A stretch of DNA of 64,000 nt from Candidatus Spongiihabitans thiooxidans (GTDB taxonomy: Bacteria > Pseudomonadota > Gammaproteobacteria > Arenicellales > Poriferihabitantaceae), in NCBI GenBank assembly GCA_001543005.1, contig LFLB01000002.1, forward strand, positions 62,001 to 126,000, given 5' to 3'. Shown one piece after another: positions 39,480 through 47,623 of the stretch. The notes beneath the pieces were generated by a model. It was not told the origin of the DNA, ran no database searches, and worked only from the letters and a program-made list of their open reading frames with translations. Position numbers and translations under genes: made by a program. The first letter of the stretch is position 1; the number at the start of each line of letters is the position of its first letter.

Positions 39480-39832
39480 TACACCTAATCTGCACAGCTA
39501 GTTAAACGGTTCTTTTCTCAAGTTTTCAAGCAAAATCTTATACCGGTTTTGCCCTCTGAAATGCTTTTTATAACCAAAATCCACCAAGCCGTTATACCTG
39601 CCAACCCTCGGAATGAATGACACTGTCAATGCTGGTTTCACCCTTTATAATGCTCTGTAGCGTTGCGGCCGGGCAGTGGTACTATTTCAGTATAAAACTT
39701 TGCCTGCTCTTTTTAGCAGGCCAAACACAATGGTTTGCCTCTGGTGCTGGTGCCACGACCGCGCTTGCCGCGCATTCGTCGTGTGCCAGAGTAGCTTTCA
39801 TCCACTTCAAGCGATCCTGCCAGCGGAGTGGA
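39480..39832 (-). pseudogene. IS1595-family transposase remnant
   Basis: Read on the minus strand, from about 39822: GSLEVDESYSGTRRMRGKRG then RGTSTRGKP, an in-frame stop, then KFYTEIVP. After a frameshift comes LQSIIKGETSIDSVIHSEGW, after another GLVDFGYKKHFRG, and finally a fragment YKILLENLRKEPF. This is the DDE core and C-terminus of an IS1595-type transposase (the VDE-Y-GG, KGKRGRG, SDGW-GY patterns), broken by at least one stop, two frameshifts and a deletion. Terminal inverted repeats could not be identified. Confidence 0.8.
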
Positions 39833-39880
39833 TTGAAGTGGATGAAGGCACCAAAATTCCAGGCCTTGAAAGATTTATAA

Positions 39881-40322
39881 TTTTGTTGATGGCGTAAATA
39901 TTTAGATGGGTAAATTCAGCAATGTGAGTGGCTGTTAAATCAGCCGCAAAGTAACCAATAACCGCCCTGAATTCTTCTCCGAAATGCGGGAACGGTTGTA
40001 ATACTTATTTTTCCTTGTCATAACTAACATTTTAAGCAATGTTAAATTGCTTAACTCGTTAAGAACCAAAATAATATCCAGGAACCTGATAAAACAACAC
40101 CCAACTCCAATTACCACTGAGTCTCCCGATGTCAGCGACCAACACTTCGCCCATATCATTACTCTGGAGTACGCTAATGAATATTGAAAATCGAGGCGTT
40201 ATGAACGGCCTGTTTTGCGAATTATAACGATGGCGCACACCGAAAAACAACCGCCGGCGTTCCTTATTGATAGCAACAAAAAGCGCAATATGTGGTGGAT
40301 TCATACAATAAAGCATGGACTT
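39881..40322. other. Non-coding stretch between IS remnant and multicopper oxidase
   Basis: About 440 bp with many stops in all frames, lower GC than the oxidase gene that follows. No family resemblance; probably eroded DNA of the former gsp operon or the insertion element. Confidence 0.5.
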
Positions 40323-40351
40323 TTGAAAAGAGGCTTTTATACTCCTATACT
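40323..40351 (+). promoter_or_regulatory. Sigma-70-type promoter for the multicopper oxidase gene
   Basis: TTGAAA at 40323-40328, a 17-bp spacer and TATACT at 40346-40351, followed about 30 nt later by the start codon with AAGGAAAC upstream. The interval between -35 and -10 contains a second TATACT-like string, and no CueR- or CopR-like dyad is evident. Confidence 0.5.
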
Positions 40352-40380
40352 CACTTGCGCGAACCCAAGGAAACGAATCG

Positions 40381-41916
40381 ATGGATATTTCACGACGCCG
40401 GCTCATGGTTGGCGCTGGCGCCATGGCCCTGAGCAGCCTGTTGCCCAACCCGGCCTTGGCTCGCCCGCGCAGACAGTCCCTAAACGTGGACAGCCGAGTG
40501 CTTGAGGTGCGTGGCAAGCCGGCCAAGGTGTTTTCGCTACTCAATCAGGGCGGCACACCCGGTCTGACACTCGATCCCGGTCAGCCCTTTACCGTCCGTG
40601 TCTATAACCGGAGTGCCGCTTCGACCGTCATCCACTGGCATGGGCAAACCCCGCCCAACGACCAGGATGGCGTTCCGGATCTGACACAGCCACCGATTAA
40701 GGCTGGGGCTTCTTATGATTACGACTTCATGCCGCGACCGGGCACGCACTGGATGCATTCCCACGTTGGCCTGCAGGAGCAGCAGCTTCTGGCCGCGCCC
40801 ATGATCATTCGTCGGCCCGAGGATGTTGCCGCCGATCGGCAGGAAATCGTTGTCATGTTGCATGATTTCTCTTTTCGTTCGCCGGAAGAAACGCTTGCGG
40901 ATCTGGTTGCAGGTAAAGGCGCGCACGGCGCCATGGTCATGGGTGTTCACAATCAGGAAATCCCGTCCGCTGACAAGGCCGAAACCCAGGCGCAGTCCGG
41001 CCAAGTCTCGGATGCGCATTCGGAATCCTCCATGTCCATGGATATGAACATGGAAGGCATGGCTGGAATGGAGAATATGGCCGGGATGGAGGGCATGAGT
41101 GGGATGGTCCATCTCAACGATGTCGAGTACGATGCTTACCTCGCGAACGACCGCACGCTTGACGATCCGGAAGTCATCCGGATTGAGTCGGGCGGCCGGG
41201 TGCTGGTTCGTCTCATCAACGCGGCCAGTTCGACCAACTTCACGGTTGATCTGGGTGAACTGCAAGGCCGTGCCGTGGCCGTTGACGGCAACGCCATCGC
41301 GCCCCTTGCCGCTCGGCGATTCCCCCTCGCCATCGCGCAGCGGCTCGATATCGAAATTGACCTCCCCGCCGGGAATGGCGCCTGGCCTGTCACGGCAATT
41401 CGTGAAGGCGCGGCGGCGCGCACCGGAATCGTGCTGGCCACCAGGAACGCGACGATTGCGAAACTGGCCGCCGAGGCAGACGAGAAAACCGGGCCGATAG
41501 ACTCAATGTTCGAGCAACGCATCCGACCCGCAACCCGGTCGCCCGCGCAAACCGCCGATAGGCGCTTGCGCATCATGCTCAGCGAAGGCCCCGGTGTTTA
41601 CGATTGGGGAATCAATTTCCGTATGTGGCCCAATCATTTGCCGCTCGAAGTTCGACAGGGCGAATATGTCACGCTGACGATGGGCAATCCAACCAGCATG
41701 GCGCACCCCATGCATCTGCACGGCGCGCATTTTCAGGTGCTGGCACTCAATGGCAAGCGATACGCCGGCGCCTTCCGTGATACGCTCTTGGTTCCAGCCA
41801 AAGGCATGGCGACGATCGGATTCCAAACCGATAATCCCGGTCGCTGGGCCTTTCACTGCCACAATCTTTACCACATGGCGAAAGGCATGATGACGGAGGT
41901 GCGCTATATCGCCTGA
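40381..41916 (+). CDS. Tat-exported multicopper oxidase with Met-rich loop
   Basis: CopA/CueO/laccase-like oxidase, 511 aa. Twin-arginine signal (MDISRRRLMVGAGAMALSSLL) ends near ALARP. Copper ligands are complete: 'HWHG' (~82), 'HSHV' (~126), 'HPMHLHG' (~441) and 'HCHNLYHMAKGMM' (~493), with Met as axial T1 ligand. Residues ~217-241 are Met-rich (repeating MEGMAGMENM), as in copper-sensing or cuprous-oxidising enzymes. It probably oxidises Cu(I) or other substrates in the periplasm. Codon use and GC (about 60% by eye) are well above neighbours, and it stands among gsp pseudogenes, so it is likely acquired. Confidence 0.92.
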   Translation: MDISRRRLMVGAGAMALSSLLPNPALARPRRQSLNVDSRVLEVRGKPAKVFSLLNQGGTPGLTLDPGQPFTVRVYNRSAASTVIHWHGQTPPNDQDGVPDLTQPPIKAGASYDYDFMPRPGTHWMHSHVGLQEQQLLAAPMIIRRPEDVAADRQEIVVMLHDFSFRSPEETLADLVAGKGAHGAMVMGVHNQEIPSADKAETQAQSGQVSDAHSESSMSMDMNMEGMAGMENMAGMEGMSGMVHLNDVEYDAYLANDRTLDDPEVIRIESGGRVLVRLINAASSTNFTVDLGELQGRAVAVDGNAIAPLAARRFPLAIAQRLDIEIDLPAGNGAWPVTAIREGAAARTGIVLATRNATIAKLAAEADEKTGPIDSMFEQRIRPATRSPAQTADRRLRIMLSEGPGVYDWGINFRMWPNHLPLEVRQGEYVTLTMGNPTSMAHPMHLHGAHFQVLALNGKRYAGAFRDTLLVPAKGMATIGFQTDNPGRWAFHCHNLYHMAKGMMTEVRYIA

Positions 41917-42364
41917 GTGGCCTCCTGGAGGACAGCGGCCGGGGAATTGGTCGCGATGCTTCCACACCCCAATCAAGTGGTCGCGAACCATCGGCCGGTT
42001 CGCTGACGCTACCACAACGGCAACGAATCCTTCAACGGCTGCGGGGCATCTCTAAAAATTCCCCGGCCAGTCCTTGTGACTAATGGATGACCGAAAAAAT
42101 ACAGATATAGTTTCAAAACCTGATAGCACAACAAAAATACGGCCGCCGCATCACGACAGGAATTATTGGATCGTGTATCGCTTCAATACCGCTTGATTGA
42201 GACTCACGCTAAGCCCGGTCTGAATAGACCTCGAATCCAACTAACAAGTTTGATAAATAATGCCAGGTCAGGAAAAATAAAAACACTGGATTTCAACTGT
42301 ACCTGAATGCGGTGAGTAAGATAACGCCAAATCAAGTACTATTCGGCATACTACCCTCTGTTGC
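41917..42364. other. Non-coding stretch after the multicopper oxidase
   Basis: About 450 bp. GC is high for the first ~130 bp, like the oxidase gene, then drops to that of the host, so the right boundary of the acquired segment is probably near 42060. No gene recognised. Confidence 0.45.
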
Positions 42365-42572
42365 ACTTCAGGGTTGAATCCACACAGTAATTGAAGCCAT
42401 TGACTTTCGTGAAAATGATATGATCGTAGTGTGCATAGTAAGAGATTTATCTTCGCTGGATACAATCAAACAAGCGTTGAATGAATTTGGTTCAATAAAT
42501 GCAGAGCTACTGTCATCGTCTGCTCGTGACGGCAAGGTAGCAGATCGGTTCCGCTTAAGCGGTAGGGTGTAG
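42365..42572 (+). pseudogene. gspL: Type II secretion GspL, C-terminal fragment
   Basis: About 68 codons: VIEAIDFRENDMIVVCIV, then RDLSSLDTIKQALNEFGSIN and SSARDGKVADRFRLSG, ending at a TAG. This fits the C-terminal ferredoxin-like domain of GspL (pattern L-ALDFRDG-L-L-L-A-DL-TLE-LRQ-L...G-RV-GRL-L). The upstream >300 residues are gone. A gspM start follows 2 nt after the stop, the normal gspL-gspM spacing. Confidence 0.68.
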
Positions 42573-42573
42573 T

Positions 42574-43027
42574 ATGCAGTGTTGGGCAATTGAGTCTGCG
42601 GGAACGCTTCATTATTGGTTATAGCGTTCCTCTGGTTATTCTGGCCGCAGGTTATTTATATTATTGGCAGCCTATGGCACAATATCTTGAATAATTGCGC
42701 ATCGAAATTCCTCAAAAAGCGGCTGTGCTTGTTTGGGCTGAACACGAATTAATAATGCCAGCGCCTGTTTGGAAAATGACTCATCCACTGATGCACAGCA
42801 ACCAATTTTGACAATTATCGAATCTCATGCCATTGAATCGGAGATACAAAATGCTATTCGAAGGGTGCAGCTGGATAAACAGCAAATCATGGTTCCGGGA
42901 TGTGGTTGCGGATCATTGGTTCGAATTTGTGAATGGCCTTGTATTTGACGGTATCTCAGTGGTTACGGCGACCCTTACTCGGTCAAAGGATGGGAAAATG
43001 AATGTTCGGGTTACCTTTACCCGATAA
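42574..43027 (+). pseudogene. gspM: Type II secretion GspM, multiply broken
   Basis: Readable pieces in successive frames: LSLRERFIIGYSVPLVILAA then GYLYYWQPMAQYLE, a stop, LRIEIPQKAAVLVWAEHEL; then LTIIESHAIESEIQNAIRRV; then WFEFVNGLVFDGISVVTATL and SKDGKMNVRVTFTR. The order (N-terminal helix with WQP, LLAWM, central domain, C-terminal G-V-A-L-R---G-V-ARLTL-R) is that of GspM. At least one in-frame stop and two frameshifts make it non-functional. It lies directly before recJ. Confidence 0.72.
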
Positions 43028-43085
43028 TTTGATCCATAAGCCACATATTGCTCCCTATACTTTCACGAAGTCACCTGGTATTTAA

Positions 43086-44945
43086 ATGGATTGGCAAGGG
43101 ATGAGAAAGATTTGTCGCAGGCAGTCCGATTCTAAGCTGGCCGATTCTAAACGAGAAACCATGTCAGTCGATGGGGCCGACGCGATGTTGTCACCCTTGC
43201 TGAAGCGAATATTCGAAAACCGAAATCTAACCGATCCAGCCGAGTTGACCTACCCACTGGCAAGGATGCTACCACCCGATACGCTAAAAAATGGTGACCT
43301 GGCAGCGGAATTGTTGTTCTCGGCGTTAAAAAGCCAACAGAACATTTTAATCATTGGCGACTACGATACCGATGGCGCGACTGCTACGGCATTGGGGTTG
43401 ATTTGTCTCAGAGCAATGGGAGCGGATAATATCAATTACCTGGTGCCCAATCGGTTTGAATTTGGTTACGGCTTATCGCCGGAAATTGCCGAAGTCGCGG
43501 TGCGGAAAATGCCTGATCTGGTTATCACGGTGGACAATGGAATTAATAGTGTGCAAGGGGTTTCGCTGTTAAAACAAAGGAATATCTCGGTCATAATCAC
43601 CGATCATCACCTGGCCGGCCCAAGACTCCCTGATGCTGATGCAATATTAAACCCCAATCAACCCGGCTGCGGTTTTTCGAGCAAAATGCTTGCCGGGGTT
43701 GGCGTGATGTTCTATTTGCTTTTGTTGTTGCGCGCAAAATTAAAAGCGGCTAACTGGTTTGAAGACATGAATTTAACCCGCCCTAATCTGGCCGAGTATC
43801 TGGATTTGGTGGCTTTGGGCACGGTTGCTGATGTGGTGCCATTGGACTACAACAATAGAATATTGGTTGCTCAGGGTGTCGCCCGAATCAAGGCCGGGAG
43901 AGGCCGGCCGGGCATCCTCGCTTTAATGGAAGTTGGCGCGAGGGACTATCGCAATATTGTTTCCTCAGACCTTGGATTCGTTATCGCGCCGAGATTGAAT
44001 GCGGCCGGCCGACTGGATGACATGTCCATAGGCATTGAATGTTTGTTGACCAATGATAGCGTAAGGGCTCGGGAATATGCGCAGATGCTCAACGAAATTA
44101 ATCTTGAACGTCGAGCGATTGAGCAAAAAATGCAATCCCAGGCGATGAAGATAGTTCGCGGCATCGTTAATTCCGCAAAACAAAATGAAGCCAGGCAAAA
44201 TGAAGCCAAGCAAAATAAAGCCGGGCAAAATAAAACCAGGCAAAACAAAAATGAAAACGAATTAAACTTGAATGGATTTTGTCTGTACAAACCCGATTGG
44301 CATCAGGGGATAACCGGATTAGTTGCCTCCAGGGTAAAAGACAAAACCGACCAACCGGTGATTGCATTCGCGCATGCCATGAATAACAAACTGTCTGGCT
44401 CGGCCCGGTCAATTTCCGGATTGCATATAAAAGATATGCTGGAAAATATTTCATCCGAGTATCCTGAACTCATCGTCAAATTTGGCGGCCATGCGATGGC
44501 GGCGGGATTGACCATTGACGTTGCAGATTTTGATGCGTTCAAGGCTATCTTCCACAACCACGTAGCCGATCACTTCGATAGCGCTGGCGCAACGAGTGTT
44601 ATCCACACCGACGGCGATTTGTCTGAAAACGAAATCACCCTGGATAATGCCGAGCAATTGCGCGTGGCGGCACCTTGGGGGCAGGGGTTTCCCGCGCCAC
44701 TGTTTGATAGCGTATTTATAGTAACGGCGCAAAAGGTGGTGGGGAAACATCACCTTCGTTTTACATTGCAACCACCTGATGGGACTTGCCGCTTTGAAGG
44801 GATCGCATTCAGGGCAATCGAGCCGGGACAGCCGATACCGCAATTAGAGCGAATACACGCCGTGTATCAGTTAGACGTTAACGAATTTAGAGGCAAGCGA
44901 TCATTGCAGTTGATTATTGAGCATTTTCAACCAACATCGGCATAG
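43086..44945 (+). CDS. recJ: Single-stranded-DNA-specific exonuclease RecJ
   Basis: 5'-3' exonuclease for recombination and mismatch repair. 619 aa, somewhat over the usual ~575. DHH-family motifs: 'IIGDYDTDGATATALGL' (~94), 'VITVDNGINSV' (~148), 'VIITDHHLAGP' (~172), 'ALGTVADVVPLD' (~246), then DHHA1 'GSARSISGLHIKDML' and 'FGGHAMAAGLTID'. The excess length is an insert at residues ~362-395 between the DHH and DHHA1 domains, made of five 15-bp repeats. The initiator is uncertain; the Met at 43161 (MSVDG) is also plausible. Confidence 0.94.
   Translation: MDWQGMRKICRRQSDSKLADSKRETMSVDGADAMLSPLLKRIFENRNLTDPAELTYPLARMLPPDTLKNGDLAAELLFSALKSQQNILIIGDYDTDGATATALGLICLRAMGADNINYLVPNRFEFGYGLSPEIAEVAVRKMPDLVITVDNGINSVQGVSLLKQRNISVIITDHHLAGPRLPDADAILNPNQPGCGFSSKMLAGVGVMFYLLLLLRAKLKAANWFEDMNLTRPNLAEYLDLVALGTVADVVPLDYNNRILVAQGVARIKAGRGRPGILALMEVGARDYRNIVSSDLGFVIAPRLNAAGRLDDMSIGIECLLTNDSVRAREYAQMLNEINLERRAIEQKMQSQAMKIVRGIVNSAKQNEARQNEAKQNKAGQNKTRQNKNENELNLNGFCLYKPDWHQGITGLVASRVKDKTDQPVIAFAHAMNNKLSGSARSISGLHIKDMLENISSEYPELIVKFGGHAMAAGLTIDVADFDAFKAIFHNHVADHFDSAGATSVIHTDGDLSENEITLDNAEQLRVAAPWGQGFPAPLFDSVFIVTAQKVVGKHHLRFTLQPPDGTCRFEGIAFRAIEPGQPIPQLERIHAVYQLDVNEFRGKRSLQLIIEHFQPTSA
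44181..44255 (+). repeat. 15-bp tandem repeat inside recJ
   Basis: Five units of the type CAAAATGAAGCCAGG with increasing divergence downstream. They encode QNEAR, QNEAK, QNKAG, QNKTR and QNKNE, a hydrophilic linker between two domains. Confidence 0.9.
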
Positions 44946-45070
44946 TTTTGACCATGATAAACCATTATTTTCAGGAAACTTTTGCCGGAGCACGGGTCGT
45001 TTCCCAAGTGAAATATTCGAACAAAATCAAACAGGGAGTCCACCAGGGTGTCCATCAGCGCCATTTTGGA

Positions 45071-45115
45071 TGTTGTTGCTCTGATAACGCCAAGATGGCA
45101 TTATTCATAACTTCC
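45071..45115 (+). repeat. Hairpin repeat element, copy C (upstream of rpoE)
   Basis: 45 bp beginning TGTTGTTGCTCTGATAACGC and ending CATAACTTCC. About 41 of 45 positions match copy A before proC. It ends 23-32 nt before the rpoE start. Here the right arm is partly lost (TTATTCATAA rather than TTATCAGAGC), so the hairpin is weaker than in copy B. Confidence 0.85.
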
Positions 45116-45147
45116 ATGATATTAAAATTTCCGATGCCTTGAATCAG

Positions 45148-45723
45148 ATGGAACAAGACGAAAACGACATTGTGCTGGTGGAGCGCGTCCAAAATGGCGA
45201 TAAGCAGGCGTTTAACCTGTTAGTCGAAAAATATCAATTTCGAATTAAGCATTTAGTCAGTCGGTTTGTAAAAGATTCGCATGAACAAGAAGATATCGTT
45301 CAGGAGTCCTTTATCAAGGCCTACCGGGCAATATCACGGTTTCGTGGTGATAGCGCGTTTTATACCTGGCTCTATCGAATTGCCGTGAACACCTCGAAAA
45401 ATTATTTGGTGGCCATGAGCAGGCGGCCACCCGCTCAGGATGTGATTGCAGATGAAATGGTACACTCCCGTGGTGCCGAACGGTTGGTAGAGTCAAATTC
45501 GCCAGAACAAATTGCACAAAATGACCAATTGGTAGAGGCGATTAAGCAATCAATAAGCGCACTGCCCGAAGAGCTTAAACAGGCGATCCAGCTCAGGGAG
45601 TTTGATGGTTTAAGCTATGAAGATATCGCGGTTGCGATGAATTGTCCAATTGGAACGGTGCGATCCCGCATTTTCAGAGCCAGGGAAGCGATTGAACAAG
45701 CGATAGCCGATTTGGTGGAATAA
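45148..45723 (+). CDS. rpoE: Extracytoplasmic-stress sigma factor RpoE/AlgU
   Basis: ECF sigma factor, 191 aa from ATG at 45148 (TTG at 45139 would add three residues). Region 2 'FIKAYRAISRFRGDSAFYTWLYRIA' in outline (~residues 55-80) and region 4 'LREFDGLSYEDIAVAMNCPIGTVRSRI' (~150-176) match RpoE/AlgU very closely. Directs transcription of envelope-stress genes; held inactive by RseA encoded 174 bp downstream. A clear sigma-E autoregulatory promoter was not found. Confidence 0.95.
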   Translation: MEQDENDIVLVERVQNGDKQAFNLLVEKYQFRIKHLVSRFVKDSHEQEDIVQESFIKAYRAISRFRGDSAFYTWLYRIAVNTSKNYLVAMSRRPPAQDVIADEMVHSRGAERLVESNSPEQIAQNDQLVEAIKQSISALPEELKQAIQLREFDGLSYEDIAVAMNCPIGTVRSRIFRAREAIEQAIADLVE

Positions 45724-45897
45724 TTAACATACTTAGATGAAACCAATACTCGAGACGCCCTTTCCAGGCGTAACTAAACGAGGTGAACAATTATAGAAAA
45801 TTATCCAGAAAGGATTAAAAAACGCACTTTTTTGTGAACTATCATTAATATTTCAACACTAAAGCCATAGTAAATTAATACCCTGTCAGAAACCACA

Positions 45898-46455
45898 ATG
45901 CATGAAGAAATCTCACAACTAATCGACCAGGAGCTGAACCCGGAGCAGCGCAGTGCGCTACTTGAACGACTCATAAACACTGACACGAGAAACAATGACA
46001 CGGCGAGGAAGTCCTGGAAGTGTTATCACTTGATTGGCAATGTGATTCGCGATGAGGTGCCCAGTACGGGCAAGGATTTATCCGCGCTGGTTCGGGATAA
46101 ACTGGAAAAAGAACCGACCGTGTTAGCGCCGTTAAGCATCAAGAAACCGGGTTCCAATGAGAGACAAAATGCGAGACAAAATGCGAGAAAAGATGTTTGG
46201 AAATCCGTTGGATTATTTGCGATTGCGGCATCGTTGGTCGTTGTTGCTGTGGCAACTTTAATGCCGATGAAATTCGATGGAATAGCGTTTCAATTAACCG
46301 CGAGTAGCAAAGCATTTAACACAAGTCAGGCGATCCGATTTTCCCAGGAGTTTGATGAAATGTTGGTTAAGCATGCAGAGTTTACCGCTTCGCCGGGAAT
46401 GAATGGTTTGATTGCTTATGCCAAGTTAGTCAGCGCCGAGAAACTGCAACAATAG
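45898..46455 (+). CDS. rseA: Anti-sigma-E factor RseA
   Basis: 185 aa. The N-terminal cytoplasmic domain that binds RpoE is clear: 'EEISQLIDQELNPEQRSALLERLI' (in outline) and 'KSWKCYHLIGNVIRDEVPS'. One TM helix (~residues 104-122, VGLFAIAASLVVVAVATLM) and a periplasmic tail follow. Just before the TM helix lies a 12-bp tandem repeat (GAGACAAAATGC at 46161-46184) giving RQNARQNAR. Confidence 0.9.
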   Translation: MHEEISQLIDQELNPEQRSALLERLINTDTRNNDTARKSWKCYHLIGNVIRDEVPSTGKDLSALVRDKLEKEPTVLAPLSIKKPGSNERQNARQNARKDVWKSVGLFAIAASLVVVAVATLMPMKFDGIAFQLTASSKAFNTSQAIRFSQEFDEMLVKHAEFTASPGMNGLIAYAKLVSAEKLQQ

Positions 46456-46485
46456 TTATAATTTGCTATCCGGCTGATTAAAATA

Positions 46486-47454
46486 ATGGCAACTTCATCT
46501 GTCGCTCCAAGGTTAATTACATTTTTGCTGATTGCATTTCTGTCCGAAAATGTTGCGGCGGATGCGTTGACCTGGTTAATGAAAATTAATTCAGCCGCTG
46601 CTGAAGTGAGTTTTTCTGGCACATTCGTTTATATCCATGATGGAGAAATTGAAGCGATGGAAGTTGTCCGACGTGTTAAAGATGGAATGATGCAAGAGCG
46701 TTTGTATTCACTGAACGGCGCGCCGCGGGAAATCATTCGAGGGATGGATAAGGTTTGGTGTTATATTCCCGACCAAAATGTCGTAGTGTACGATTATCGA
46801 CAGATATCCCAGAGCGGGTTTCCGAAAACACTCCCAAGCGATTTTGAACAACTGAAACGCAACTATCGCTTTGTAGAAGGTTCTGATGGTCGAATCGCCG
46901 ATCGCCCGGTACAGCAAATCAATGTCATACCCAACGATGCTTACCGTTACGGGTACAGTCTGTGGGCGGATAGCACCACGGGATTGTTATTGAGGTCAGA
47001 TTTAATTAATCAACAGGATGAGATTTTAGAACAGTACTTATTTATTGATGTCGAAATTGGCGGCGATATTACCGATGAGCAGCTAGTCGCCGTGAGCGAC
47101 AAGGATGAACTTCAGTTGTTCGGAAACAATACACCGATTACTGCTTCGGCAGATTCTTCTGATTGGTTACTCACTCAAATGCCAGACGGTTATACACTGA
47201 GTAAACATATTCGAAGAATGTCGCCTATGGATGCCGGGGAAGTAGAGCATCTGGTATACACCGATGGGTTATCTTCTGTATCCGTTTTCATCAAGGAAAT
47301 ACGGGAAGGGCAAAGCGAAATGAGCGGTTTAAGTCGAATGGGCGCGGTACACGCCTACCGCAAAACCTTAAATAATCACAGAATCACGGTTATGGGCGAG
47401 GTGCCTGCCGAAACTGTGGAATACTTTGCTCGGGGCGTGGAATATTCCAACTAG
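46486..47454 (+). CDS. rseB: Sigma-E regulatory protein RseB/MucB
   Basis: Periplasmic protein that shields RseA from DegS cleavage and senses mislocalised lipoproteins and LPS. 322 aa: signal peptide (~residues 1-25, ending NVAADA), the N-terminal MucB/RseB lipoprotein-like domain ('SFSGTFVYIHDGEIEAMEVVRRV', 'VWCYIPDQNVVVYD') and the C-terminal domain ('SDWLLTQMPDGYTLSKHIRRM'...'EVPAETVEYFARGV'). Starts 30 bp after rseA. rseC and mucD do not follow. Confidence 0.93.
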   Translation: MATSSVAPRLITFLLIAFLSENVAADALTWLMKINSAAAEVSFSGTFVYIHDGEIEAMEVVRRVKDGMMQERLYSLNGAPREIIRGMDKVWCYIPDQNVVVYDYRQISQSGFPKTLPSDFEQLKRNYRFVEGSDGRIADRPVQQINVIPNDAYRYGYSLWADSTTGLLLRSDLINQQDEILEQYLFIDVEIGGDITDEQLVAVSDKDELQLFGNNTPITASADSSDWLLTQMPDGYTLSKHIRRMSPMDAGEVEHLVYTDGLSSVSVFIKEIREGQSEMSGLSRMGAVHAYRKTLNNHRITVMGEVPAETVEYFARGVEYSN

Positions 47455-47514
47455 CACCGATTCTGAAGTACATAAGTTTATGAAATAAATGGTAATGGGA
47501 TTCCCTTGCCGACC

Positions 47515-47551
47515 GAGCGCGGATTTTGCTCTCGACGCTGGGCGCTTTTTT
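47515..47551 (+). terminator. Possible intrinsic terminator after rseB
   Basis: Stem AGCGC / GCGCT (extended weakly) followed by TTTTTT, in the convergent gap between rseB and the acetyltransferase gene. The loop is long (~20 nt), so the call is tentative. Confidence 0.35.
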
Positions 47552-47623
47552 AGTGACCCGAATTCTCTAGGCATTCAGCCAACCAAACCTTGTTGGATTG
47601 GTCATATTCTAAATTTCGGTTGT

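Noticed and set aside
39617-39880. 87-codon frame on the + strand within the IS remnant
   Set aside because: The minus strand reads as fragments of an IS1595-type transposase, so the plus-strand frame is a shadow.
42827-43027. 66-codon frame as a stand-alone gene
   Set aside because: Its second half is the C-terminus of the broken gspM; upstream parts of gspM are readable in other frames.
44970-45015. Sigma-E-like promoter upstream of rpoE (GGAAACTT ... TCGTT)
   Set aside because: The -35 box has an extra base and the -10 does not match the TCTGA/TCAAA consensus, so it was not listed as a feature.
44948-45142. 64-codon open frame before rpoE
   Set aside because: Its C-terminal third is encoded by hairpin repeat copy C, and the similar peptide upstream of proC is encoded by copy A; the similarity is a property of the DNA repeat, not evidence of a gene.
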